The notes below the pieces were generated by a model that did no database searches, had not been told where the DNA came from, and saw only the letters and a list, made by a program, of their open reading frames with translations. A DNA stretch of 64,000 bases from Carex sylvatica (taxonomy: Eukaryota > Streptophyta > Magnoliopsida > Poales > Cyperaceae), in NCBI GenBank assembly GCA_964058845.1, contig CAXKVR010000088.1, positions 124,001 to 188,000 of the forward strand. Direction: 5' to 3'. Every line of letters starts with the position of its first letter. The first letter of the stretch is position 1. The position numbers and the translations under genes are program-made. This document shows positions 24,522 to 36,014 of the stretch, one piece after another.

Positions 24522-26942
24522 GAACTCTGATAATGTCTCTATATGTCAAGATAACTTGGTATTTACAACCCTATTACAATACTCGAATTGTAGGTGTTTG
24601 GAGAACTCTAATAGTGTCTATATATCCCCAGATAATAGGATATTTACAACCCTAATGCAACACTACAATTGAAGGTATTTGGAGCACTCTAGCAGTGTCT
24701 ACAGATAGCAAGATAATAAGGCATTTACAACCCTAATACAACACTCCAATTGAAGGAGTTTGGAAAACTCTAATAATGTCTCTATATGACAAGATAAGAA
24801 ATCATTTACAATCCTAATAGAACACTCCAATTGAAAGTGTTTGGAGAACTCTAGGAGTGTCTCTATATGGCAGGATAATAGAGCATTTACAACTCTTAAA
24901 CAACACTCGGATTTAAGGTGTTTGGAGCACTCAAATAGTTTTTCTTTGTATGGCAAGATAATAGGGAATTTACCACTCTATTACAACACTCCAATTGAAG
25001 GAGTTTGGAGAACTCTAATAGTGTCTCTACATGGCAAGACAATAGAGCATTTACAATCCTTATACAACACTCCAATTGAAGATGTTTGGAGGACTCTAGT
25101 AGTGTACATAATGGGGGTAATTACAACCATAATACAATATTCCAATTGAAGGAGTTTGGTGAACTCTGATAGTGTCTCTATATGGCAAGATAACAAGGTA
25201 TTTACAACCCTAATACCACACTCCAGTTGAAGGTGTCTGGAGTAGTCCAGTAGTGTCTACAGATGGCAAGATAATGGGGTATTTACAACCCTATTACAAT
25301 ACTCGAATTGTAGGTGTTTGGAGAACTATATTAATGTCTCTATATAGCAAGATAATAGGGCATTTACAACCCTAATATAACACTCCAATTGAAGGTGTTT
25401 GGAGCACACTAATAGTGTCTCTATTTATCAAGATAATAGGGCATGTTCAACCCTAATACGAGACTCCAATTGAAGGTGTTTGGAGAACTATTGGAGTGTC
25501 TCTCGATTGCAAGATAATGGGGTATTTACAACGCTAATAAAATACTCTAATTGTAGGTGCTTGGAGCACTCTAATAGTTTCTCCAGTTGGCAATATAACA
25601 GGGTATTTACAAACCTAATATCATATTCCAATTGAAGGTGTTTGGAGCAGACCAGTAATGTCCATATATGGCAAGATAATAGGGTATTTTCAATACTAAT
25701 ACAACACTCCAATTAAAGGTGTAGCAGTCCAGTAGTGTCTACAGATTGCAAGATAATCGGACCTTTACAACCCTAATACAACACTCTAATTTAAGATGTT
25801 TGGAAAACTCTAACAGTGTCTCTATATGACACGATAAGAGAGGATTTACAACCCTAATACAACACTCTAATTGAATGTGTTTGGAGCACTCTAATAGTGT
25901 TTCTATATATCAAGATAATAGGGAATTTACAACTCTATTACAACACTCCAATTGAAGGAGAGTGAAGAACTCTAATAGTGTTTCTACATGACAAAATAAT
26001 AGAGCATTTACAATCCTTATACAACACTTCAATTGAAGGTGTTTGGAGCACTCTACTAGTGTCTCTATATAGCAAGATAATAGGGCAATTACAACAAAAA
26101 TTCAACACACCAATTGAAGTTATTTGGAGTACTCCAATAGTGTATCTATATGACGAGATAACAGGGTATTAACAACCCTAATGCAACACTCCAGTTAAAG
26201 GTGTTTAGATGACTCTTGTAGTGTCTACAGATGGCAACATAATGGGGTAATTACAGCCATAATACAATATTCCATTTGATGGAGTTTGGTGAACTCTGAT
26301 AGTGTCTCTATATGGCAAGATAAGAGGGTATTTACGACCCTAATACCACACTCTAGTTGAAGGTGTTTGGAGTAGTCCAGTAGTGTCTAAAGATGGCAAG
26401 ATAATGTGGCATTTACAACCCTATTACAACACTCAATTTCTAGGTGTTTGGGGAACTATATTATTGTCTCTATATAGCAAGATAATAGGGCATTTAAAAC
26501 CCTAAATTAACACTCCAATTGAAGGTGTTTGGAGTACACTAATAGTGTCTCTATTTGGTAAGATAATAGGACATTTACAACCTTAATACAACACTCCAAT
26601 TGAAGGTGTTTGGAGAACTATTGGAGTGTCTCTGGATTGCAAGATAATGAGATATTTACAACCCTAATACCACACTCCAGTTGAAGGTGTTTGGAGTAGT
26701 CCAGTATTGTCTACAGATGGCAAGATAATGAGGCATTTACATCCTTATTACAATACTCGAATTCCAGGTGTTTGGAGAACTATATTAATGTCTCTATATA
26801 GCAAGATAATAGGGCATTTACAACCCTAATATAACACTCCAATTGAAGGTGTTTGGAGCACACTAATAGTGTCTCTATTTGGCAAGATAATAGGACATTT
26901 ACCACCCTAATACAACACTCCAATTGAAGGTGTTTGGAGAAC
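24522..26942. repeat. Higher-order repeat, copy 3 (2417 bp)
   Basis: Third consecutive copy. About six substitutions against copy 2 were noticed (near 24692, 26134, 26152, 26534, 26583 and 26830). Similarity to the start of the next unit stops at about 26942, so the array holds exactly three full copies. Confidence 0.9.
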
Positions 26943-27388
26943 TATTGGTGTGTCTCTAGATTGCAGCACTCCAATTGAAGGAGAGTGGAGAACTCTAATA
27001 GTGTTTCTACATGGCAAAATAATAGAGCATTTACAACCCTTATACAACACTTCAATTGAAGGTGTTTGGAGCACTCTACTATTATTTTAGATTTTTTGTT
27101 AGTATCTTTTACCTTAATCAGTGCTAATGAATTGCTTGAATCAATTTTGAATTTCAATTAGTTGTTATAAAGTGTTGTGAGGAGTTTGAACAATATTAAG
27201 TTTCCGAATTATTTTTGTATCTCATTTAAGATTCTACAATTTAAGTTTTCAAATTATTTGTGTATCTCATTTACTTTTTGAGTAGGATGTGAACAAATTA
27301 ATATACCGCTGCAATGTTTGTAATGTTTATTGTTGTGATTTACAATAATATTTTCAATTTGAAGAGAGATTAAATATATACAAAAAAT

Positions 27389-27952
27389 GTACTGTCTAGG
27401 AATTCAATACTTATTGCATGGGTAGTCCCATGCAACAAATAGTTCTAAAATTTATCAAAACTTGTTGCATGAATAACTCATGCAACAAATAGTTCTAAAA
27501 AATTGTTAAAACTTATTGCATGGGTAACCCATGCAACAAATTATCCTCCAAATTTGTTGCATGGATTACCCATGCAACAAATATTGTCTAGATTATGGAG
27601 ACTTGTTGCATGGGTAAGCCCATGCAACAAATAGTTCTCAAGTATTTGTTGCATGGGTTACCCATGCAATTGTTTAGTCTTAATTCAGAAGACTTGTTGC
27701 ATGGGTATGAGATGAGTTATTGCATGGACATTCATTAAAATATACTTTCTATATTTGCTGGCAGGTCACAGATCATCAAATATTTGTTATATGGATAAAT
27801 AAGAGACAGTTGCATGGATAAATATCAGACTTGTTGCATGGGTAACTGTTGCATGGGCTTACCCATGCAACAAGTTTAACTGTGTCAGAAATGCCAATAC
27901 TTGTTGCATGGATACTACTTACCCATGCAACAAACTGAGATTCTAGTAGTGG
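27389..27952. mobile_element. CACTA-like non-autonomous element made of palindromes
   Basis: The right end, read on the minus strand, starts CACTACTAGAATCTCAG, a CACTA-type terminus. The left end (TACTGTCTAGGAATTCAA) is a diverged counterpart. The interior is a string of at least eight imperfect hairpins, each TTGTTGCATGGG followed closely by CCCATGCAACAA. Repeated subterminal motifs in both orientations are the usual binding sites of CACTA transposases. No coding capacity. The right end lies exactly where the F-box pseudogene stops. Confidence 0.55.
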
Positions 27953-28302
27953 GAAGGACAAAAATATACCCTTCTATTAATGTTCTTCCGTAGGGGTAAA
28001 ACCTCATATCCAAAAATTTTGGAGCAGGGATGGTGTGGATTTCGTTATTGGGTATGGAGTAGAACCACAGATTTGGTTCATCCTAATCCTGGCATGATGT
28101 ACAGTCCTGGCCCTCAAGAATCCAAGGGAATTGTGGGGGTTCGTTTGTGATCGATTGAGGTAGAGAAGCGCCATGTTGTGGAAACAGCACGAAATCGAAC
28201 AAAATAAGATATTTTGTTGAGATTTTTGCCGATGACATTTAAAATCTCTGGCAGAAGTGAATACCAATCCCTCTCTACAGCTTCTGAATTCGTCACCTCC
28301 AT
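27953..28302 (-). pseudogene. F-box/DUF295 protein gene, truncated and frameshifted
   Basis: The minus strand starts at 28302 and reads ERDWYSLLPEILNVIGKNL and YFVRFRAVSTTWR, a typical plant F-box. A frame change near 28140 leads to PQFPWILEG, a stop at about 28078, then NLWFYSIPNNEIHTIPAPK and YPYGRTLIEGY. That order is the F-box followed by the start of the DUF295 beta-propeller-like domain. The rest is gone: coding similarity ends at about 27955, at the terminus of the CACTA-like element. F-box proteins serve as substrate receptors of SCF ubiquitin ligases; this one is not functional. Confidence 0.75.
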
Positions 28303-29739
28303 AGCATGCGTTTAAGCGAGAGTTCGACGGCCTGATCTGAAAAAAGAGAAAATGAATAATATCAAATTAAGATTGTATGAAATGTTGAATAATTGCAATA
28401 ATTTTATTTCTAATAATATTATACAGAAGAACAAGGCGCCTATATATAGACAACTGTACACATATTGTACACATAGCAGACTATCTAAAAATAGAGTGCT
28501 AAATATAGAAAACAATCAAGGCTAATTCTATAATAATTACACAGCTGTCAAATAGATAAAGATGGAATGTTGTCTAACGGTCTGGAGAAGATTATGCCCG
28601 CCTCTTGGATTTGTGCAGATTGTATTTTGTGCAGATTTCCAAGTATGTATAGATTGGAATGGTTTTAATCTTTTACATATAAATCAACTTATAACTTCAT
28701 AATAATATCGAGGCTGGCGACCTGGGAGTCAACTTATATTTAGACTATCAAGTTTTATTTAGACTATCAAGTTTTATTTAGACTATCAAGTTTAGATCCG
28801 TATATATATTATTTAGTTTAATTTGAAGTATTCAAATTTGAATAACATGTCTAATTATAAATTTATAAAAGGATAATTAATCATTTTTCAATAGCTTTTA
28901 ATAGTTTATTTATTCATATACAAGATTTTATTATATTTCTACTATAATTAGAATGGTTTTTTTTTTTTTAGAAAAAAATTGGCGAATGTTGCCAGGCAGC
29001 CAAAGGGTTTATAAAGTTATCTATAGAAGAGTAAAATCGAGTATTAGACGATCTTTTTTTTTTTTTTTTTTTTGAGAAAATTTGGCGGATGTTGCCAAGC
29101 AGCCAAGGAGTTTAGAAAGTTATATATAGAAGAGTAAAATTGAGTATGAAGAAATTAAAAATTATTTCTGCGCTAAATAATCTAAATGTTGTTTTCAAAA
29201 TAAATCACGTGTTTGGTGCAGTGACACAAGAGGACGAGCTCTCGTCTCTCATTCAAAAAGACACAAATTCAATTATCGAAAATAATATTTAAAAAATATT
29301 AGATGTACCGGTGACCTTTAATAAAAATAAAGGTAGCGACTAAGAATTCTCTAGTTCATTTTATTTATTCATCTCTCAGTCATTAACTACTTGGGGAGGC
29401 AGACAGCTCATTAACTGGAGGGACTACTAACTGCTTGAGTGATCATTTAATATTTGATAAATTTTACAACGGACACGTGCAAATATGGATACTTATGCGC
29501 GCAAGTGTTAATATATAATTTATCAAGTATTTATACCTAAGATACCAAGTATTTAGAAAAACAAAATGGAAATATCACACATCCATCTTTTACACGTTTT
29601 TAGAGATTATTTTTTTTCTCCATTCATTGCCAATATTTCTGACAGTCTGTGAGAAAATTTATGAATCTAAAACCACGAACACGAACGTCTTCTATGTAAT
29701 TTTCTCTTTCAAATGAGATCAATCATGACATACTTTCGG
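28303..29739. other. Intergenic DNA with retroposon-like tails
   Basis: Two related blocks at about 28967-29050 and 29072-29155 share TTGGC(G)GATGTTGCCA-(A/G)GCAGCC and are each preceded by a T tract. This looks like the 3' ends of minus-strand retroposons, one beside the other. No gene recognised. Confidence 0.45.
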
Positions 29740-30870
29740 GTTGTCCGTCGCACAAGTATTCATACCTCGTCATGCAAGTATTCATATCTCGTTGTGAATA
29801 CATTGTAATGTAAGTATTCATATCTTGTTGAGCAAGTATCTCGTCGTGCAAGTATTCATAACTCGTAATGCAAGTGTATCTAACATATTTTATCACAAAA
29901 AAATTACATATGACACATCTGAAAATATTAATATCAAGTATTGCAAATATTTATACATCATCATGCAAGTGTAAATAATTTACATGTCAAGTATTTGTAC
30001 CTAACAAATTCTATGAAATTTTAATTTTGGTTCCATATGGCATTGGATGGAGGAGAGTTCCAATATCTCATATTATCATACCTCATCATATCTCATATTT
30101 TATATCTTCATTTTTAAAGTCCAAATTGTTGATCCGAACGCTCAACATGATATTTATTAAGCATGGTAATGAAATTTTATAATTTTTGAAATTTTCTTAC
30201 TATTTTTTATGATAGGTACAAAATTATTATTTTTGGACCATTAAAAAAAATTGAGTTTCTACCCATTTTAAAAAATAAAAAAATTTCCAAAATTTATAAA
30301 ATTTCAACCCCAAACATATTTTAATATGGATATCATGTTGAAAGGTTCGGATCGATAATTTAGACTGTAATAACGAAGATATAAAATATGAGGTATGATG
30401 AGGTACGAAAGTCATGAGGCATTAGAACCCTCCTCCATTAGATTATATCTAAAAGTATTAATATCAAATATTCCAAGTATTTATACCTTGTCGTGCAAGT
30501 ATTTATATTTTGTCATGCAAGTATTTATACATTGTCGTTCAAGCATTCATACATAGTAAAATAGGAAAAAACCATTGAATAGTTTCATGTATCAAGTGTT
30601 TATATCAAACATATTCTATCAATATATTTTTTTTCCTTAGAAAATGTCTAAAAGTATTATTATCGAATATTGCAAGTATTCATACTTTATTGTGAAAGTG
30701 TGAATTAATAATTTATGTATCAAGTATTTGTATCTAACAAATTTTTTAAAGTAATGCAAGTATTCATACATTGTTATGTAAGTATTTATACTTCGTTATG
30801 CACTAGATGATGTCTGAAAGTAATGCAAGTATTCATAACTCATCATCGTGCAAGTATTCATACTTAATTT
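29740..30870. repeat. Degenerate minisatellite built on TGCAAGTATTCATAC
   Basis: Many irregularly spaced copies of TGCAAGTATTCATAC (variants with TTTATAC), often preceded by CTCGTCA or TTGTCG, at about 29752-29875, 29940-30000, 30470-30545, 30660-30690 and 30750-30865. A fold-back element interrupts the array. Confidence 0.7.
30047..30440. mobile_element. Fold-back MITE with about 110-bp inverted repeats
   Basis: The left arm begins GGAGGAGAGTTCCAATATCT and the right arm, read in reverse, begins GGAGGAGGGTTCTAATGCCT. Both continue through CCTCATCATA, TTTTATATCTTC and GATCCGAAC to CAACATGAT. Flanks ATTGGAT and ATTAGAT are a near-match target duplication. Relatives of the arm (GGTTCGGATCGAT type) occur at about 1725-1770, 33590-33690, 58470-58560 and 61310-61370. 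Confidence 0.7.
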
Positions 30871-30957
30871 GAATGATGTGCTTTTATTTATCTTCGTGCG
30901 ACAACGGCACCTCCTGGTTACAAATCCTCTTAGCTACCGCACTTGGTAGAGTGAAAA

Positions 30958-31077
30958 GTTAAAATAATTTCGATGCAGATCTCATTCTATTATAATTTAA
31001 ATTGTTTGATTTTAAAAGTTAAAATAATTTCGAAGCAGATCTCATTCTATTATAATTTAAATTGTTTGATTTTAAGT
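30958..31077. repeat. Tandem duplication, two copies of 60 bp
   Basis: GTTAAAATAATTTCGATGCA at 30958 and its near-identical copy at 31018; the only difference seen is GATGCAG against GAAGCAG. Confidence 0.9.
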
Positions 31078-34000
31078 GAACGGTAGACATGCAGTATCAT
31101 TATAAATTTAAATTGTTTTTTACTGTAGCGACCTGTATGCACATATTAAAAAAATATATCCTCTACGTACCCATCATTGATTGAAGATCATAACCAATTA
31201 ATTCAAAATATATTATCTACATTTCAATCAATAACAAGGCGCAACTAGGCCATTATATATCTGACAGATATATAGGCGTTTATTTTTTTAAAACTATTTT
31301 GTTTGAATAAGTAGATAATAATTTTAAAGTTTCTAGGTCAACTATTAAAATAGTTATTTTTTTCCTATCTAAAACAGTAAAAGTTCAAAAAATAAAAAAA
31401 ATAAAGGTTTTGTCTCCATGTACATTTCCAATCTTAGCCAGCCAAAATTGTCTGATTATTTAATCATCTTTTCATCAACAACCCTTGTCCAATATTGATA
31501 TACATCAACTCTCTTTTTTAAACAAAATTGTCCAATCATAGTCAAATCTTAATATGGAAGAAGGAGATGTTAGTCGGTGGGATTAAAGAGCTAAATATAT
31601 AGTTTAAAGGATTCTTAAGTGGAACTTGCTGAACAGCACTAAAGTTAGAAAGATTACACATGAAAATTACATGTTGATAGAGAGACTGAAATCTTTTCAA
31701 ATTAATTGGTGGGCTAGTCTGTATTCCTATCCATCGCCACGTATACACATTAATTTGTATTCCTTGATTTGTGCCATCACTTGTACAAATTAAATACCCC
31801 ATGAGCGTCGGTTCTTGCGGATCGAACAGACAGATTCTTCGTCATTAAGATCAGTTCCTTATAACTTTGATAGTTTAGTATACAAAAGACATTTTTTTAT
31901 CATCAGTGTCAGTTCCTCATTTATAACACTGATAGTTTAGACAACATATACAAAATATCAAGTGCCATGTATATTACTATTCATGACATTAAACAAATTA
32001 AATATCATGCAAATAGTTTAGACAACACAACCAAAATAAGTACACAATATCAACTGCATAACATATCCATTCACAAATGACCACATAATATAAACAAAAT
32101 TACATAACACATATAAATTACAAAATATGCAACTGAATTAACAACAAACATTGTTTTTCATGTAAATAGTTTCTATTTAGAAGTTGGCTAAGAAAAATGC
32201 ACACTATTCTTGTGTTATTACATGAAATTGTGAAATTGTGTTGGTGTATATGACTTTTTCGGTAACAACACTGCATGCATACAAATTAAAAAGTTAATTT
32301 TATCTAAGTTATATGAAAAATGAATCGAGTTCAATTATAAAATACATGTGAAAAAATATCAAATTATGTAGTGACTAGATCGAACATTTGCTTCATGATG
32401 TAAAACTAAAATCCATACATCTTACCACCAACTTGCAAAAATAATGTACAATTTGCTTCATGATGTAAATTAGGACTCTGAAATGTACAATTTAAGAAAA
32501 AACAAAAATAATGTTGTAAAGGAATTTGAAATAATTAAGTATCAAATTAAAACTCGAGTGTACAATATTATTCTTTAAAGTCTTCGGATGCGATATTTTT
32601 GAAGTAGGTGCATGAAGCATTGAACATTTTTTTTTAACTTTCTAAGCCAGCCAAACTAAACTTAATTATATAATCATCGCTTTAACAAACCCTTGATATT
32701 GAGCAAGTTCATTCATTAAAGCACAAGTTACAAAGATTATACGGAGAACTAATTACATGTTGATAATTAGAGGAGAGGTGAATTTTGAGTAAACCATCTT
32801 TGAACTCTCTCCAAATTTGCTAATTGGTGTGCTAATATATTCTTATCCCTTGCAATGTACACACTTGTATTTCTTAGAGTTGTGCCATTATTCTCTCCAT
32901 CTATGTAGCACTTTTCTATAGACAGTAGATCTACATCAATCAAGTTAGCGAGTGTTTAGTTATCCCCATAATTTTAAAATTTTAAATATATATATTTAAA
33001 TTTTGCATTTTTTTAAAGTTTTTATATAGTTCAACTTCTCCAATAAAATACTAAGTGTATTATTGTAATCTAGTAGTTAGAATTTTACTTTATTATAGAA
33101 ACATAAATTTAAATTTAAATAAACATATGTTATGCATTTTCTGTTTCAATCCTTTCAATTTAAATATTCTGATTGTGTCCCTGTTTATGGGCTTGACAGT
33201 ACTCCACACCGGTGTTTGTTTGGAGCTCAGTCAGTAATATTGAACTCGCTCAGTACATGCATGTGCAAGTTGATCAAGTTGGCAAGTCAGAAGCAAATTA
33301 AAAAAATAGGCGAGTCAGATCCCGTGATATTTTTTATTTATACTTTGATAATAGGACATTATCTGCGAGGATAAAAGATGATTATCTGTGATAGTATACT
33401 AACAGAAAAGTATTTTTACAGAGTGTGTATCGGTATTACTCTTGCAGATACTGTCTCATTCTTGTAGTAATTATTTTTAAAAGCACACGTGATTAGATCT
33501 CAAGTTGTAATATATAAGCCTAGGTTCTTTCTTGGAAATAATAATGGAAAACAAAATGATTAAGAAAAGAGTGATGCTATGGTACTTTACAATGTGCGGA
33601 TTTTTCGTGTATTGGATTTATATCTCTGTTTTTAAAGTTTAAATAATCGATCTGAATCGCTCAACATTATTAATTATCATATAAAAATATACTTGGAGAT
33701 AGAGGCGGATCTACGTATATGTCAGGGGTTACTAATTAAGCCACCCTATGATTTTAAAATTTTTAATTATATTAAAATTTAACATGATTAATTGTTGTGC
33801 ATTTAACATGATTAATTGTGATTAAACATACTTAGATAATGAGATTAATTGCACGAATAAAACTGAAATGTTGCACATGTTTATTAACGCATTTGTCTTG
33901 ATACATGAGAATTGCATAATTATGAACTTACATTTACGATTGATTGTTATAGTGTATAAATGGTTTATTTATTGTTTATTTGGTTCCGTGGTACTTTTAT

Positions 34001-34856
34001 GCCCTTCGGATTTTTCTTGCGGTACTTGAGTTTTTCATAAAATAAATTAACTTTGGTTTATGTTGCTTGACTTATTTATGTTGTAGCTAGTTATTTGACT
34101 CTTAGATTATTGTTGTGGTATATATTTTTGTGGTGCTCAATGTTGTTTTAGTTTTAGTTGGTCAGATTTGTGGTTAACTCGAATGGAACTGAATACTGCA
34201 CTGAGGGATTTCAATTCCTCACCGTTCCACTTTGTGAGTTCTATATACAAATAGGGATAACAAAAAAGTCTAATTGACCAAACAGTCCGGTCTTACCCGT
34301 CTGGCCCGCCCTTTACCTAATCGATCCAACACTGTAATGGACCAGGTAAATTAATTCAGTGAGTTTTTGAGTTACATAACTGACGGAGTACACATATTCT
34401 TTCAAAAAAAATTCGGAAACGAGACAAAGAACTATTTTTTATTTACTCTATCATAGCATAGAATACTCTATTTTTTATTTACTTATGCATGTCTTTGTAC
34501 GATATACTTCGCCAGCTATATAACTCAAAAAATTATTGATGTGTCTAAAAAAAATATTTTCTTAAGAATTAGAAATAAATAAATAAATATATATATTTTG
34601 AAAAAAAATAAAACTTTATAAAATTTCCCTATTACAAATTCTGTAATTTGCCGCAATAATAGAGCAAATATCAAGCCAACGCCCAACTGTCCTCTTCAAC
34701 GAATTTAATCCCTCTGGCCACGTGTTCAAGGATAAGGATCATAAAGATAATAATAATAAAAAAAAAAATATAGTCAACAAGAATAAACTATAGTGTTCAA
34801 GGATAAGGATAGGGATCATAAACTATAGAGTGAGCAAGAACATGAGATGGCATGAA
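31078..34856. other. Intergenic DNA with old repeat fragments
   Basis: Two diverged blocks, about 31540-31800 and 32640-32900, share the order ATTACATGTTGATA, TTAATTGGTGGGCTA-like and TGTGCCATCA-like, so they are copies of an unidentified repeat. A fragment of the fold-back MITE family lies at 33590-33690. A fragment starting GAGGCGGATCTACGTATA lies at about 33706, related to the insertion in FNR intron 6. No gene recognised. Confidence 0.4.
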
Positions 34857-35829
34857 TAGAGTTGTTAATGAGTCGAGCCGGTTCGTGAATTAATGAGTTG
34901 GGCGGCTTAATATTTTATAACGAATCAGACTTAAAACTGAAAAAAAATTTAAACTCGATTCGGCTCGCTTTTGAAAGAAAAAAGTTTAGCTCGACTCATG
35001 TAAACACTTGACTCGATTCAGTTTGACTCGTGAATTTGCAAGTCGGCTCACGAGCCGACTCATATTTTCACTTATTTTCATAGATACTTAGAAGTCATGA
35101 AAAAGTCATTTTGCCTGTATCATGATTTGTTGCATATTAAGTACATAATATTATACGAATATCTTGAGAATGCTTAACCATGTTTTTTTATTATCTTTAA
35201 ATATAATCTTGAAATAAACAAACAATAATAAAGAATATGATCAAGGCCGCAAGTAAAAGAACTATGGATTCACCTGATATACAAAAGAAAATGGCTACAA
35301 TCATTAAAGATTTATAAGTTCTATCAACTCAAAATAAACAGCTATTTTGGGTGATTTAGTGGTTACCTAAATAGCTCAATCAAGAATCGAAAATTTAAAA
35401 TTTGAAATTTTTTTTTGAAATTTGAAATTTGAAAAAAATTGAAATTTGAAATTTGAAAAAAATTGAAAGTTGAAAAAAATCTAAATTTTTAAAAGTTTGA
35501 AATTTGAAAAAAAATAAAAATTTGAAATTTTTTCAAATTTCAAATTTTCGATTCTTGATTGAATCACCCAAATCACTTACTATGCAACAAACCATGGTAC
35601 ATGCAAAAGAACTTTTTCATGACTTCTAAGTAAACTTAGAAAAATAAGTAAAAAAAATGAGCCGGCTCGTGAACTCACGAGTCGAGTCGAGTCGAGCTAA
35701 GTATTTACATGAGCCGAGTCAAGCCGAGCTTTTTTATTTCAAAAAAGAGCTGAGTTAGAGCCGAATTATTTTGCTTTTTTCATTGAGCCGAGTCAAATTT
35801 AAGCTGAATCTTAATCATTAGCAGCCCTC
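34857..35829. mobile_element. Non-autonomous hAT-like element with long inverted arms
   Basis: The ends read TAGAGTTGTTAATGA and, reversed, GAGGGCTGCTAATGA. The 8-bp flanks are GGCATGAA (34849-34856) and CGCATGAA (35830-35837), one mismatch. Subterminal GAGCCGAGTC/GACTCGGCTC motifs repeat many times in both arms. A second, inner inverted repeat (CAATCAAGAATCGAAAATTT against AAATTTTCGATTCTTGATTG) surrounds an AAATTTGAAATTTG-rich core, so the whole 973 bp could fold into one hairpin. Confidence 0.75.
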
Positions 35830-36014
35830 CGCATGAAATGATACTCTTTTTCCCACTCACAGTACCACAAGATGGCATGAAATGATACCCTGTCCCTCTC
35901 AATTGAATTTCGCACTACCATAACTTCATTAATTTTTTTCCTTTTCTTACCTTAAAAAAAAATAAAAAAAAAATCATATTTTCTGAAAAATTCAAATTTT
36001 TAATATACAGATGC

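Larger units (their letters stand above)
19245..27078. repeat. Satellite array of 81-bp monomers
   Basis: About 96 head-to-tail monomers of about 81 bp. The commonest form on the plus strand runs AACACTCCAATTGAAGGTGT, TTGGAGAACTCTAATAGTGT, CTCTATATGGCAAGATAATA, GGGCATTTACAACCCTAATA, C. Successive TGTCT anchors at 19376, 19457, 19538 and 19619 are exactly 81 apart. Monomers differ from each other by many substitutions, yet a block of about 30 is itself repeated (see the next entries). Degenerate monomers flank the ordered part on the left (19245-19687) and right (26943-27078). Because 81 is divisible by three, short reading frames recur on both strands; I do not call them genes. Confidence 0.95.

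Noticed and set aside
19618..26172. Repeated 64-102 residue frames on both strands
   Set aside because: They follow from an 81-bp period without frame change; both strands are open in places and stops are scattered, so they are not supported as genes.
19245..27078. CCCTAA motifs as telomeric repeats
   Set aside because: CCCTAA occurs once per 81-bp monomer, not in tandem; not telomeric.
19245..27952. CRISPR-like repeats
   Set aside because: Monomers are contiguous without unique spacers, and the hairpin array is transposon-like; the genome is a plant.
31542..31802. 86-residue minus-strand frame
   Set aside because: Part of a repeat present also at 32640-32900; no domain recognised, so described only as repeat.
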